64,000 nt of DNA. Source: Chlorobium sp. GTDB taxonomy: Bacteria; Bacteroidota; Chlorobiia; Chlorobiales; Chlorobiaceae. Position numbers and translations under genes: made by a program. The stretch covers positions 248,001 to 312,000 of the forward strand of contig SZXW01000010.1 of the NCBI GenBank assembly GCA_005862285.1, given 5' to 3'. This document shows positions 18,086-28,011 of the stretch, in pieces. How positions within the stretch are numbered: position 1 is the stretch's first letter; every line of letters begins with the position of its first letter. Below the pieces are notes generated by a model. It was not told the origin of the DNA and did no database searches. It worked only from the letters and a program-made list of their open reading frames with translations.

Positions 18086-20133
18086 TTATGCTTTCAGTTT
18101 GGCAAGCACTGATTCAACCTTCTTCAGGGCGCCTGTAGCCAATTCGTTTACACGTGATGGCTTTTGCTGGAAACGGGTCCCGGAAATTCTTGGCTTGACG
18201 ATCGGAAAAACATTTTCTTTCCTGTCAAAAAGCCCGAAAAATTCCACAAGTTTCACCGGATTTCCTTTGATCGCGAGAGATCCATCTGACACCGCACCGG
18301 GTATGGAAATCTCCCTGAAAAGAATGGCTCGAAACGTTTCCTGGGTAAGTTTCAGTGAAACATCCGGTTTGTCCGAGCTGAATCCTGCGAGATGATTGAG
18401 CGTCGACCGTTCCAGTGTCAGAAGGTGCTCCTGCTGCAGATCGCTGAAATACCAGTTTATGACAATCTTTTTGCCTTCAGCTTTCCTGCTGTTCAGGCTG
18501 ACGGCAAGTGCATCAAACAGGTTGGCGGCATTCAATCTGTGATTAATGCTTGAACTCAGGTTAAGCCGAAGCTCACCAACTCCTTTACGCAATTCATGAG
18601 CACCCTGCAGGTATGCATTCCTCCATGTTGCGGATTCTGACTGGTATCCGAGCTGTTCGAAAGCCGAAGCAAGAAGGAGTTCCGCTTCACGGTTCTCCTG
18701 TTCGGCCAAAACAGTTTTTGACAACACCTCTGCAACCCAACGATATTCACCGTTTTCATAATCTTCTCTCGCCTTTTTCAGTACACTGTCACTTCCTCCG
18801 GCATACTCGACCCACTTTTTTGCTGAATCTGACGGGGGAGCGGGTCAAGATTCGCCGGGTTTCCGTCATACCAGCCAAGATACCGCTGGTAGACTGCCTT
18901 GATATTGTGTTTCACGCTTCCATAAAGTCCCCTGACGGACCACTCTTGCTCAAGTTCTGAAGGCAACGTCAGAATCTCGGCTATTTCAGGTGCTGTATAT
19001 CCCTGATTAGCCTGCCTGAGAGTCTGGTCATGGATATATTTGTAAATGTCACGCTGTTTGCCGAGATAGTCCAGGATAGAGGCATTGCCCCATACAGGCC
19101 AGTGATGCTGGGCGAAAACGACTTCCGCCTCCCGGCCGAAACGTTCCAGTGCCAAATTGAGATATTCCGACCATGCCTTGGCATCCCTGACCTTGGCTCC
19201 GCGGAGCGGAAGGAGGTTATGCAGGGTATGGGTTGCATTTTCCGCAAGGTTCAGGGCTTTCCATTGTGGCAGGTAGAAATGCAGTTCTGCAGGCGCTTCG
19301 CTCTCAGGTGTTAACTGAAAGACAATTTCGATACCGTCAAAAACATGTGTCTCGATTTTCTGGCTGATCTCCTGTGTGGGGGGCAGGAGACTGATCGTTC
19401 CTGATCTCGATACCTTGCCGAGGCCGGCATCGATTGTCGATCTCACACCAGCAGGAAGCTGCTGTCCAAACTGGTAGAGGGATCGCCGGGCCATTGCCGG
19501 ACCGGCCAGAACATTTTCGCTGACCGTCTCATTGAGGAATCCTGCAGGAGCTATAATTCGGACCGAACCGGAATGGACCTCCTCTTCAGAAACAATTCCG
19601 AGCACTCCACCAAAATGGTCAACATGGCTGTGTGTGTATATAACCGTTGTAACCGGTTTTCGAGGCCGGTAACGAAAGTAGAGATCGATGGCTGCAGAAG
19701 CTGCTTCTACTGTTGTCAGTGGATCAACAACGATCAGGCCTTCATCGCCTTCGATAAATGTAATATTGGCAATATCGAAGCCCCGGACCTGATATATCCT
19801 TTCCGTTACCTGAAACAGGCCATTGATCCTGTTCAGGCGGGCCTGACGCCATAAAGACGGATGAACGCTGTCAGGTGCGGTTTCATCATCGAGAAAATCA
19901 TAATCATTCAGATTGACAACTTCGGTACCGTCACTTTTTTGGATGATACCGTCATGAATTGTGCCGATAAATCCCCTGGTTGCAAGATCGAAATCCCGTG
20001 TATCGGAAAAAGGAAGTCTCGAAAGCCACTGCCTGTTTGCTGCTTTAGTGGCCTGAGTTGCCGGTTTAGATGAAATATCTGCATCTTCTGCCGACTGATA
20101 ATTTTTGTTCCTGTTCTGCTGTAATGTGCTCAT
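18086..20133 (-). pseudogene. SdsA1-type alkyl sulfatase, split by a one-base frameshift
   Basis: Two minus-strand frames make one protein. The first (20133 to 18778, 451 codons) is the metallo-beta-lactamase domain with the zinc motif THSHVDHFGG and the family N-terminus. The second (from the frame of 18727 to 18086) is the SCP2-like C-terminal domain (ASAFEQLGYQSESATWRNAYLQGAHELR). They are joined at a run of six A (18816-18821, minus strand): with seven A the frame would read on as KKWVEYAGGSDSVLKKARED, exactly the expected family linker. The family is about 650 residues, matching the sum. Intact enzymes hydrolyse primary alkyl sulfates such as dodecyl sulfate. It may be a recent pseudogene, a sequencing error in a homopolymer, or expressed by slippage. 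Confidence 0.85.
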
Positions 20134-20767
20134 AATTATTCCTGCTGCTTAGAGAAACCTGACCTTTAACTGTTCCTGAACTACCTGATGCGGATTCTGC
20201 AAGTCAATATATGCAACGACCCTTTTGCCTGTACAAAAAATACCCCGAATATACCGCAATGACGGTACAGATATCAGCGATAAGGTTTCAAGAACCGACC
20301 AGCTGAGCCATTGAAATACTTGCTGTTCGATTCGGAATGGAGAGAAGCTTTAACGTTTTTTCTGTTAGCCTGCTTCAAGAAAAGCCGAAGGTCCTGCTTC
20401 TCGACGCATCGGATCATGAGCCGAAGATGTGGTTCAAATGCCCGAATGATAACGCTTATCCCCAAACCGGTATGAGGCTCGTCATTGATTTAATATGGCA
20501 GCTGTATGATCTGTGAAGGGTTCGAAAAACTTTTACAATGGGAATTTCGCTTGTTTTCGGTTTCAGCCGGGCTATCCTGACCGAACTGTATGCCCGAACT
20601 CCGGTATTTGTTGAGGCAGTAATCACAAAACCTCTCTCGACGACGACACTGTTCGCGAATAAAATCCGTTTATCGAAATCTCTTGCTGAAAAATATTCGA
20701 CAGTTATTCATTGATTTCGAATGCTTCATACCTCAGTAAAACTGATGTTTCTTCTGAAAGCAATATT
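20134..20767. other. Gene-poor region between alkyl sulfatase and methyltransferase
   Basis: About 630 bases without a supported gene. A plus-strand frame at 20337-20513 (58 codons, containing KPKVLLLDASDHEPKMW) has fairly gene-like composition but no ribosome site or recognised family; the opposite strand is also open there. A palindrome follows at 20768. Confidence 0.5.
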
Positions 20768-20781
20768 CTACATTTTTGTAG
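20768..20781. promoter_or_regulatory. Palindrome ctacatttttgtag, single copy
   Basis: A perfect inverted repeat ctaca-tttt-tgtag. It matches the two elements upstream of nifH at 21603 and 21631. Here it sits downstream of the methyltransferase gene, with no start codon close by on either strand, so its function at this position is unclear. Confidence 0.5.
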
Positions 20782-20851
20782 CAAATAAAACTCAATATCT
20801 TCTACAGACTGTATAGTCGCCCTACTTCCGGCCGGAATAGACCGCGAAACT

Positions 20852-21502
20852 TTAATTCTGGTACCAGCAGTTCACCTCCCTGAACCCGGCTTCCCGTAAA
20901 AAGCCGAGCTGATCTTCGAGAGTGCCCATCCTGTCGGCTTTCATCCTTTCTTCAGCGGCTGCAAAATCAGCTTCGCTGATCCCGCTTTCCTGTACCTGCC
21001 TGACCCAGGTCTCACGGTAGATACGGTCGATCGGTTCAGTTGCTCCTTTTACCTGATCGGCGTTGATGAACATCCCTTCCGGACCGAGAACACTGTAGAC
21101 TGACCTGAAGAGTTCCGCTTTCCGTTCATCTTCGAGATGATGGATCGAAAGCGCAGAAACGACAAGATCGAATGAACCCTGCAGTTCCGCTGAATAATCC
21201 TTTACAAGGAAAGAAAAACGGCTGGATTGCCCGGCAAAGCGTTCACGGGCTTTCATGAGCATATCGCCCGAAATGTCCACCAGGGTAAAACATGCACGGG
21301 GAAATCGTTCGGAGATCAGCATCGACAGGAGCCCGGTGCCTGCTCCAAGGTCAAGCACGCTGAAAGCCTGATCCGCTCTGAAGGAAACAAGTTCGGCAGC
21401 TGTCCTGTAAAACTCTTCGAAACAGGGAATAAGCTGCCGCCTGTTCTCGTCATACCTCTCTACCGAGCGGTCAAAAAGCTCTTTCACTGAATCCGACTGC
21501 AT
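20852..21502 (-). CDS. SAM-dependent methyltransferase with premature C-terminal stop
   Basis: A 216-residue class I methyltransferase. Motif I is VLDLGAGTGLLS; the acidic ribose-binding residue is in FTLVDISGDML; motif IV is DLVVSALSIHHL. The ALSIHHLED stretch is typical of small-molecule methyltransferases. The frame stops after CWYQN with TAA, but the codons beyond it read SFAVYSGRK followed by TAG at 20822, which is the usual end of this family. A single base change therefore seems to have removed nine residues of the last beta strand. It diverges from nifH, and its upstream region shares the paired palindromes with the nif promoter. Confidence 0.85.
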   Translation of the reverse strand: MQSDSVKELFDRSVERYDENRRQLIPCFEEFYRTAAELVSFRADQAFSVLDLGAGTGLLSMLISERFPRACFTLVDISGDMLMKARERFAGQSSRFSFLVKDYSAELQGSFDLVVSALSIHHLEDERKAELFRSVYSVLGPEGMFINADQVKGATEPIDRIYRETWVRQVQESGISEADFAAAEERMKADRMGTLEDQLGFLREAGFREVNCWYQN

Positions 21503-21602
21503 GGCAACTCCTTCGAAAATAATGAATTGATAGATGGCTGCAGCAGATTACCGATAATGCCTTTAAAAGAAAAGTCCCGGCCATACAAACATGCAACATT
21601 TC

Positions 21603-21644
21603 CTACAAAAATGTATCCGAGAGACAGTTTCTACATTTTTGTAA
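21603..21644. promoter_or_regulatory. Paired ctaca/tgtag palindromes upstream of the nif promoter
   Basis: Two elements, ctacaaaaatgtat (21603-21616) and ctacatttttgtaa (21631-21644), with centres 28 bases apart. They lie about 175-200 bases upstream of the -12 element of the nifH sigma54 promoter and about 100-140 bases upstream of the divergent methyltransferase start. The distance fits an enhancer for a sigma54 activator. They do not match the classical NifA site (TGT-N10-ACA). Confidence 0.55.
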
Positions 21645-21800
21645 TCTTTAAGACCCTTTTTCCGCGCCATCTGAAAGATCAAAACCTCCCTTCCCCTGAA
21701 AAAAATAAACCTTCCATGAAACCGCAAATCCTTTGTTCACGGACGTCTCCCGACCGCTGTGCATTCCTCTTCATTTTTTATTCCGGAAAACTTCTCTCTC

Positions 21801-21816
21801 TGGCACGCATCTTGCT
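21801..21816 (+). promoter_or_regulatory. Sigma54 (-24/-12) promoter of the nif operon
   Basis: tggcacgcatcttgct matches the sigma54 consensus TGGCAYRNNNNTTGCW at every defined position. Transcription should begin near 21828, giving an AT-rich leader of about 75 bases before the nifH ATG at 21904. The leader contains the inverted repeat attcagg (21833-21839) and cctgaat (21856-21862). Confidence 0.88.
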
Positions 21817-21891
21817 TATTAAAAGCATAACTATTCAGGATTTTAAAAAACATTGCCTGAATATTTTATAACAACAACATTGATAACCTAA

Positions 21892-22728
<837 letters not shown>

Positions 22729-22749
22729 AAAAAAACGGAGCACACAAAC

Positions 22750-23106
22750 ATGTTAATGATCAGAACAATCGTCAGACCGGAAAAAGTATATGAAGTCATG
22801 CAGGGTCTGCTCGATGCAGGCTATCCGGCAGTAACGAAAATTCCAGTTGTCGGCCGCGGCAAGCAGCGCGGACTCCGCGTCGGAGATGTGGTGTATGATG
22901 AAATCCCCAAGGAGATGCTGATTGTCGTTGTGCCGGATACCGACAAGGATTTCGTTATACGCGCCATCCTCGAGAATGCTAAGTCCGGCCCTGACGGCAA
23001 ATTCGGTGACGGCAAGATCTTTGTTTCAGCCGTTGAAGAGGTTTATACCATCAGCACGGGTGAACTGGAAACCGAACCGCTGCTTGCAGCATCGAAGGAG
23101 GCCTGA
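22750..23106 (+). CDS. nifI1: PII-like nitrogenase regulator NifI1
   Basis: A 118-residue GlnB-family protein. It starts MLMIRTIVRPEKVYEVMQGL, carries the T-loop region (residues 36-55) without the uridylylated Tyr of enteric GlnB, and the C-terminal motif GDGKIFVSAVEEVYTIS. NifI1 and NifI2 form a complex that binds NifDK and blocks activity when ammonium is present; 2-oxoglutarate and ATP relieve it. The gene is 21 bases after nifH and its stop runs directly into the nifI2 start. Confidence 0.95.
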   Translation: MLMIRTIVRPEKVYEVMQGLLDAGYPAVTKIPVVGRGKQRGLRVGDVVYDEIPKEMLIVVVPDTDKDFVIRAILENAKSGPDGKFGDGKIFVSAVEEVYTISTGELETEPLLAASKEA

Positions 23107-23484
23107 ATGAAAGAAATCATTTCAGTTATCAGGATCAACAAGGTGAACGAAACGAAAAAGGCGCTCGTCGATGCAGGCATCCCGGCATTCACAGCCACCG
23201 GAAGAGTTATGGGGCGCGGAAAGGGACAGGTTCACTATGACATTCTCAGAGGCGCGGAAGCAGGCCATCCCGAAGCGATCGCCCAGCTTGGCAACGCACC
23301 GAGGCTTGTAGCGAAGAGAATCCTGACCGTGGTTGTCCCTGACGATCTGTGCAAAACAGCAATTGACATCATCATCAAGACAAACCAGACAGGCAAACCC
23401 GGTGACGGCAAGATTTTTGTAACGCCGATCCTGGAAACCGTAAGGGTAAGAACCGGAGAACAGGGACAAGCCGCGCTGAATTAA
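23107..23484 (+). CDS. nifI2: PII-like nitrogenase regulator NifI2
   Basis: A 125-residue PII-like protein, begun by MKEIISVIRINKVNETKKAL. Compared with NifI1 it has a longer T-loop (FTATGRVMGRGKGQVHYDILRG) and the conserved GDGKIFVTPILETVRVRTGE end. It partners with NifI1 in post-translational control of nitrogenase. It starts one base after the NifI1 stop, which indicates coupled translation and a fixed ratio of the two. Confidence 0.95.
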   Translation: MKEIISVIRINKVNETKKALVDAGIPAFTATGRVMGRGKGQVHYDILRGAEAGHPEAIAQLGNAPRLVAKRILTVVVPDDLCKTAIDIIIKTNQTGKPGDGKIFVTPILETVRVRTGEQGQAALN

Positions 23485-23521
23485 TAAAAACAATTTTCAA
23501 GGTGTAAACGGAGAGAGTTAC

Positions 23522-25153
23522 ATGGAGGCGAACATACATTTTCCAGATCCTGCCCTTATCAAGGAGGAGCTGATAAACAAATACCCGGCCAAGGTTGCCA
23601 AAAAGCGCAGCAAATCGATCGTTATCAACGACCCGGAAACTATCCCTGAAGTTCAGGCGAACGTCCGTACCGTTCCGGGCATCATAACACAGAGGGGTTG
23701 TTCATACGCAGGATGTAAAGGCGTGGTCCTCGGACCCACCAGAGACATCGTCAATATCACCCACGGCCCGATCGGCTGCAGCTTTTACAGCTGGCTGACG
23801 CGCCGTAACCAGACGAGACCGGAAAGTCCCGAACATGAAAACTTCATCACCTACTGTTTCTCGACCGACATGCAGGAAGAGAACGTGGTGTTCGGTGGTG
23901 AGAAAAAACTGAAAGTGGCGATCCAGGAAGCATACGACCTCTTCCACCCGAAAGCCATCGCGATCTTCTCGACCTGCCCGGTCGGACTTATCGGAGACGA
24001 CGTCCATGCCGCAGCAAAGGAAATGAAGGAGAAGCTCGGGGACTGCAACGTGTTCGGGTTCAGCTGTGAAGGCTATCGCGGCGTAAGCCAGTCGGCCGGC
24101 CACCATATCGCCAACAACGGCGTGTTCAAGCACATGGTGGGACGCAACAGCAAGCCGGCAGAAGGAAAATTCAAGATCAACCTGCTCGGCGAATACAATA
24201 TCGGCGGTGACGCTTTCGAAATCGAGCGCATCTTCGAGAAATGCGGACTTAATCTGGTAGCCTCGTTCAGCGGCAACTCGACCGTCGGACAGATCGAGAA
24301 TGCACATATGGCAGACCTCAACGTCATCCTGTGCCACCGTTCGATCAATTACATGGGCGATATGATGGAAACGAAATACGGTATCCCGTGGATGAAGGTC
24401 AATTTCGTAGGTGCAGAATCGAGCGCGAAATCCCTTCGCAAGATCGCCGAATACTTCGATGATGCCGAACTGAGGGCCAGGATCGAGGAGGTAATCGCCG
24501 AAGAGATGCCGAAAGTGCAGGCTGTCATCGACGAGATCCGTCCGCGGACCGAGGGCAAAACCGCCATGCTTTTTGTCGGCGGCTCACGTGCCCACCACTA
24601 CCAGGACCTCTTCAACGAACTGGGTATGACGACAATCGCTGCCGGTTACGAGTTCGCTCACCGCGACGACTATGAAGGAAGGCAGGTACTGCCGAGCATC
24701 AAGATCGATGCCGACAGCAAGAATATCGAGGAGCTCAAGGTAACGGCCGACCCGGAACTTTACAGCCCGAGAAAAAGCGAAGCCGAGCTTGAGGCGCTCA
24801 AGGAGAAGGGTCTCGAAATCAACGGTTATGAGGGAATGATGAAACAGATGCAAAGGAAATCACTGGTAATTGACGACGTCAGTCATTACGAGTCGGAAAA
24901 GCTCATCGAACTCTACAAACCGGACATCTTCTGTGCAGGCATCAAGGAAAAGTATGTGGTCCAGAAAATGGGCGTGCCGCTCAAGCAGCTGCACAGCTAT
25001 GACTACGGCGGACCGTATACAGGCTTTGAAGGTGCGGTGAATTTCTACAAGGATATCGATCGTATGGTCAACAACCCGGTATGGAAGCTCATCAAGGCCC
25101 CGTGGGAAAAAGCGGAAACAGAATCGCTGGAAGCCAGCTACGTCACTCAGTAA
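23522..25153 (+). CDS. nifD: Nitrogenase molybdenum-iron protein alpha chain
   Basis: 543 residues. P-cluster cysteines are seen in RGCSYAGCKG, HGPIGCSF and STCPVGLIGDD. The FeMo-cofactor ligands are the Cys in VILCHRSINYMGD and the His in LHSYDYGGPYTGFEG. The product is the catalytic alpha subunit, which reduces N2 to ammonia with NifK. The chain is longer than the Azotobacter form by about 50 residues, in line with the Nif types found in anaerobes with NifI genes. A ribosome site (gagag) lies before the ATG. Confidence 0.98.
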   Translation: MEANIHFPDPALIKEELINKYPAKVAKKRSKSIVINDPETIPEVQANVRTVPGIITQRGCSYAGCKGVVLGPTRDIVNITHGPIGCSFYSWLTRRNQTRPESPEHENFITYCFSTDMQEENVVFGGEKKLKVAIQEAYDLFHPKAIAIFSTCPVGLIGDDVHAAAKEMKEKLGDCNVFGFSCEGYRGVSQSAGHHIANNGVFKHMVGRNSKPAEGKFKINLLGEYNIGGDAFEIERIFEKCGLNLVASFSGNSTVGQIENAHMADLNVILCHRSINYMGDMMETKYGIPWMKVNFVGAESSAKSLRKIAEYFDDAELRARIEEVIAEEMPKVQAVIDEIRPRTEGKTAMLFVGGSRAHHYQDLFNELGMTTIAAGYEFAHRDDYEGRQVLPSIKIDADSKNIEELKVTADPELYSPRKSEAELEALKEKGLEINGYEGMMKQMQRKSLVIDDVSHYESEKLIELYKPDIFCAGIKEKYVVQKMGVPLKQLHSYDYGGPYTGFEGAVNFYKDIDRMVNNPVWKLIKAPWEKAETESLEASYVTQ

Positions 25154-25174
25154 CGATAAGGAGATTACAGTATC

Positions 25175-26554
25175 ATGTTATTAAGACACACTACAAAAGA
25201 AGTTAAAGAGCGCGAAGGGCTGACGATCAATCCGGCGAAAACCTGCCAGCCGATCGGAGCAATGTACGCCGCGCTGGGCATCCACGGATGCCTGCCTCAC
25301 AGCCACGGGTCCCAGGGATGCTGCTCATACCACCGCAGCACCCTGACCAGGCACTACAAGGAGCCTGTCATGTCCGCCACCAGTTCGTTCACCGAAGGCG
25401 CTTCGGTGTTCGGAGGCCAGGCGAACCTGCTCCAGGCTATCGAAACGATTTTCGCGGTCTACGATCCGGAAATCATCGCCGTACACTCGACCTGCCTGTC
25501 GGAAACCATCGGCGACGACTTGCAGCAGATCACCAAGAAAGCCAGCGACGACGGAAAGATCCCCCAGGGAAAGCGAGTGATCTATGCCAGCACCCCGAGC
25601 TTTGTCGGCTCGCACATCACCGGATATGCGAACATGGTGACCGGCATGGCCGAACAGTTTGCAGTATCGACCGGCGAGAAAAAGAACCAGGTCAACGTCA
25701 TTGCGGGCTGGATGGAACCTTCGGATATGCGCGAGATCAAGCGCTATGCAAAAGATCTCGGGGCCAATATCGTGCTGTTCCCGGACACTTCGGACGTGCT
25801 CGATGCACCCCAGACCGGAAAGCATGAGTTCTACCCGAAAGGCGGCACAACCGCTGAAGAGCTGAAAAGCACGGGTGACAGCAAGTTTTCACTTGCCCTC
25901 GGCTGCATAAGCGCCGAACCGGCCGCAATCGCGCTCGACAAGAAGTGCAAGGTACCGTTCGAAACGCTCGACATGCCGATCGGCCTCAGTGCTACCGACC
26001 GCTTCATCATGTCGCTCAGCAAGGCTGCAGGCGTAAAGGTGCCAGCCGAGATCACCAGCGAGCGGGGCCGCCTTGTGGACGTCATTGCAGACATGGAGCA
26101 GTATTTCCACGGAAAGAAGGTCGCGCTCTTCGGAGATCCCGATCAGCTGATCCCTCTCGTCGAGTTCCTGCTCGACCTGAACATGAAGCCTGTGCACATC
26201 GTCAGCGGCACACCGGGACAGCGGTTCGAAAAACGTATGAAGGAGGTTCTCGAAAGGGCACCGTATGCGAATTTCAAAAACGGCCTGAGCGCCGACATGT
26301 TCCTTCTCCACCAGTGGATCAAGAACGAACCGGTCGATCTGCTCATCGGAAACACGTATGGCAAGTACATCGCCCGCGACGAGGATATACCGTTCATCAG
26401 GTTCGGGTTCCCGATCCTCGACCGTATCGGCCACAGCTATTTCCCGAGTGTCGGGTACAGCGGAGGACTGAGGCTGGTCGAAAAGATCCTCGGAGCTCTG
26501 CTGGACCGGCAGGACCGCGATGCACCGGAAGAGAAATTCGAACTGGTCATGTGA
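25175..26554 (+). CDS. nifK: Nitrogenase molybdenum-iron protein beta chain
   Basis: 459 residues. P-cluster ligands are in HGSQGCCSYHR and STCLSETIGDDL, with an upstream Cys in PAKTCQPIGA; the nearby Ser is in ASTPSFVGSH. The protein lacks the long N-terminal extension of the Azotobacter beta chain, as in other anaerobic nitrogenases. It forms the alpha2-beta2 tetramer with NifD. The start is 21 bases after the nifD stop, behind the ribosome site aaggag. Confidence 0.98.
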   Translation: MLLRHTTKEVKEREGLTINPAKTCQPIGAMYAALGIHGCLPHSHGSQGCCSYHRSTLTRHYKEPVMSATSSFTEGASVFGGQANLLQAIETIFAVYDPEIIAVHSTCLSETIGDDLQQITKKASDDGKIPQGKRVIYASTPSFVGSHITGYANMVTGMAEQFAVSTGEKKNQVNVIAGWMEPSDMREIKRYAKDLGANIVLFPDTSDVLDAPQTGKHEFYPKGGTTAEELKSTGDSKFSLALGCISAEPAAIALDKKCKVPFETLDMPIGLSATDRFIMSLSKAAGVKVPAEITSERGRLVDVIADMEQYFHGKKVALFGDPDQLIPLVEFLLDLNMKPVHIVSGTPGQRFEKRMKEVLERAPYANFKNGLSADMFLLHQWIKNEPVDLLIGNTYGKYIARDEDIPFIRFGFPILDRIGHSYFPSVGYSGGLRLVEKILGALLDRQDRDAPEEKFELVM

Positions 26555-26643
26555 TGCATCAACAAGGAACAAAGTAGTAATCGTATTGCAATCCGGAAGC
26601 TTCCGGCAATCCTGCCGGAGGCGACCGTAAATGGGTAAAAGCT

Positions 26644-28011
26644 ATGGACACGCAGAACATCAGCCTTCTCGAAGGCAGGGAAAAACAGGTTTACGAAAAG
26701 AAAAACGGCCAGACAGAGGTCGATATCGCATGCGATACAACGAGCCTTTCAGGTTCCGTAAGCCAGCGAGCCTGCGTCTTCTGCGGTTCACGGGTAGTGC
26801 TCTACCCTGTAGCTGACGCCATTCACATCGTGCATGGCCCGATCGGATGTGCGGCTTATACGTGGGATATCCGCGGTGCAGTTTCCTCAGGCCCTGAACT
26901 GCACAGGTTGAGCTTTTCAACCGACCTCAGGGAAATGGACGTGATTTACGGCGGCGAAAAGAAACTGTACCGTTCGCTCATCGAACTGATCGACCAGTAC
27001 AAACCAAATGCGGCATTCATTTATTCGACCTGCATCATCGGCGTGATCGGCGACGATATCGATGCGGTCTGCAGAAAAGTTGAAAAGGAAAAAGGGATTC
27101 CGGTCATGCCGGTGCATTCCGAAGGGTTCAAGGGCACCAAGAAAGACGGCTACAAAGCCGCGTGCACTGCCCTCATGAAACTCATCGGTACCGGTTCGAC
27201 CGAAGGGATCAGCAAATTCAGCATCAACATTCTCGGCGAGTTCAACCTCGCAGGGGAAGCCTGGATCATCCGGGAATATTACGAAAAGATGGGCATCCAG
27301 GTCGTAGCCACCATGACCGGCGACGGCAGGATAGACGCCATCAGGCGTTCGCACGGCGCATCGCTGAACGTGGTGCAGTGCTCGGGATCGATGACCAGCC
27401 TCGCCAAGGAGATGGAGGAAAAGTACGGTATCCCGTATATCCGGGTATCATACTTCGGGTTCGAGGATATGTCGAAATCGCTTTACGATGTTGCGCAGTA
27501 CTTCGGCGAAAGTCCGGAAATCATGGAAAAAGCCAAGGAGATTGTCCATGACGAGATCCGGCACTACTACCCGGAGATGCAGAAATTCAAGAAAGCGCTG
27601 ACTGGCAAAAAGGCGGCGATCTATGTGGGAGGGGCTTTCAAGACATTCTCGCTTATCAAGGCCTTGCGCACTATAGGCATGTCAGTTGTCCTCGCCGGAT
27701 CGCAGACGGGAAACAAGGATGACTACCGACGCCTGAAGGAGATGTGCGAGGAAGGGACCGTGATCGTTGACGATTCCAACCCGGTGGAACTTTCCAAGTT
27801 CATCCTGGAAAAAGGTGCCGACCTTCTCATCGGCGGCGTCAAGGAACGCCCGATAGCCTTCAAGCTCGGCGTCGGTTTCTGCGACCACAACCATGAGCGG
27901 AAAATACCGCTTGCCGGATTTATAGGTATGTACAATTTCGCAAAAGAGGTTTATGAATCGGTGATGAGCCCCGTATGGCAGTTCGCTCCGAGAAAAGGAG
28001 GTATAAAATGA
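26644..28011 (+). CDS. nifE: FeMo-cofactor scaffold subunit NifE
   Basis: 455 residues from the ATG at 26644. It is related to NifD: QRACVFCGSRVV, HGPIGCAAYTW and STCIIGVIGDD hold the cluster-binding cysteines. The FeMo-co His and Cys of NifD are not kept in the same form, as expected for a scaffold. NifEN receives the NifB-co precursor and finishes it before transfer to NifDK. The region 26555-26643 contains the GC-rich dyad ccggaagcttccgg, a possible processing stem between the structural and biosynthetic halves of the operon. The end overlaps nifN by four bases (ATGA). Confidence 0.96.
   Translation: MDTQNISLLEGREKQVYEKKNGQTEVDIACDTTSLSGSVSQRACVFCGSRVVLYPVADAIHIVHGPIGCAAYTWDIRGAVSSGPELHRLSFSTDLREMDVIYGGEKKLYRSLIELIDQYKPNAAFIYSTCIIGVIGDDIDAVCRKVEKEKGIPVMPVHSEGFKGTKKDGYKAACTALMKLIGTGSTEGISKFSINILGEFNLAGEAWIIREYYEKMGIQVVATMTGDGRIDAIRRSHGASLNVVQCSGSMTSLAKEMEEKYGIPYIRVSYFGFEDMSKSLYDVAQYFGESPEIMEKAKEIVHDEIRHYYPEMQKFKKALTGKKAAIYVGGAFKTFSLIKALRTIGMSVVLAGSQTGNKDDYRRLKEMCEEGTVIVDDSNPVELSKFILEKGADLLIGGVKERPIAFKLGVGFCDHNHERKIPLAGFIGMYNFAKEVYESVMSPVWQFAPRKGGIK

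Noticed and set aside
18086-18727. Alkyl sulfatase C-terminal part as an independent gene
   Set aside because: Upstream codons in the same frame continue the family linker; it is the 3' part of one frameshifted gene.
20337-20513. 58-codon plus-strand frame with KPKVLLLDASDHEPKMW
   Set aside because: Composition is gene-like, but there is no ribosome site or recognised family and the other strand is also open.
21606-21630. Classical NifA site (TGT-N10-ACA) in the nif upstream region
   Set aside because: The closest match has nine bases between the halves and overlaps a better palindrome.
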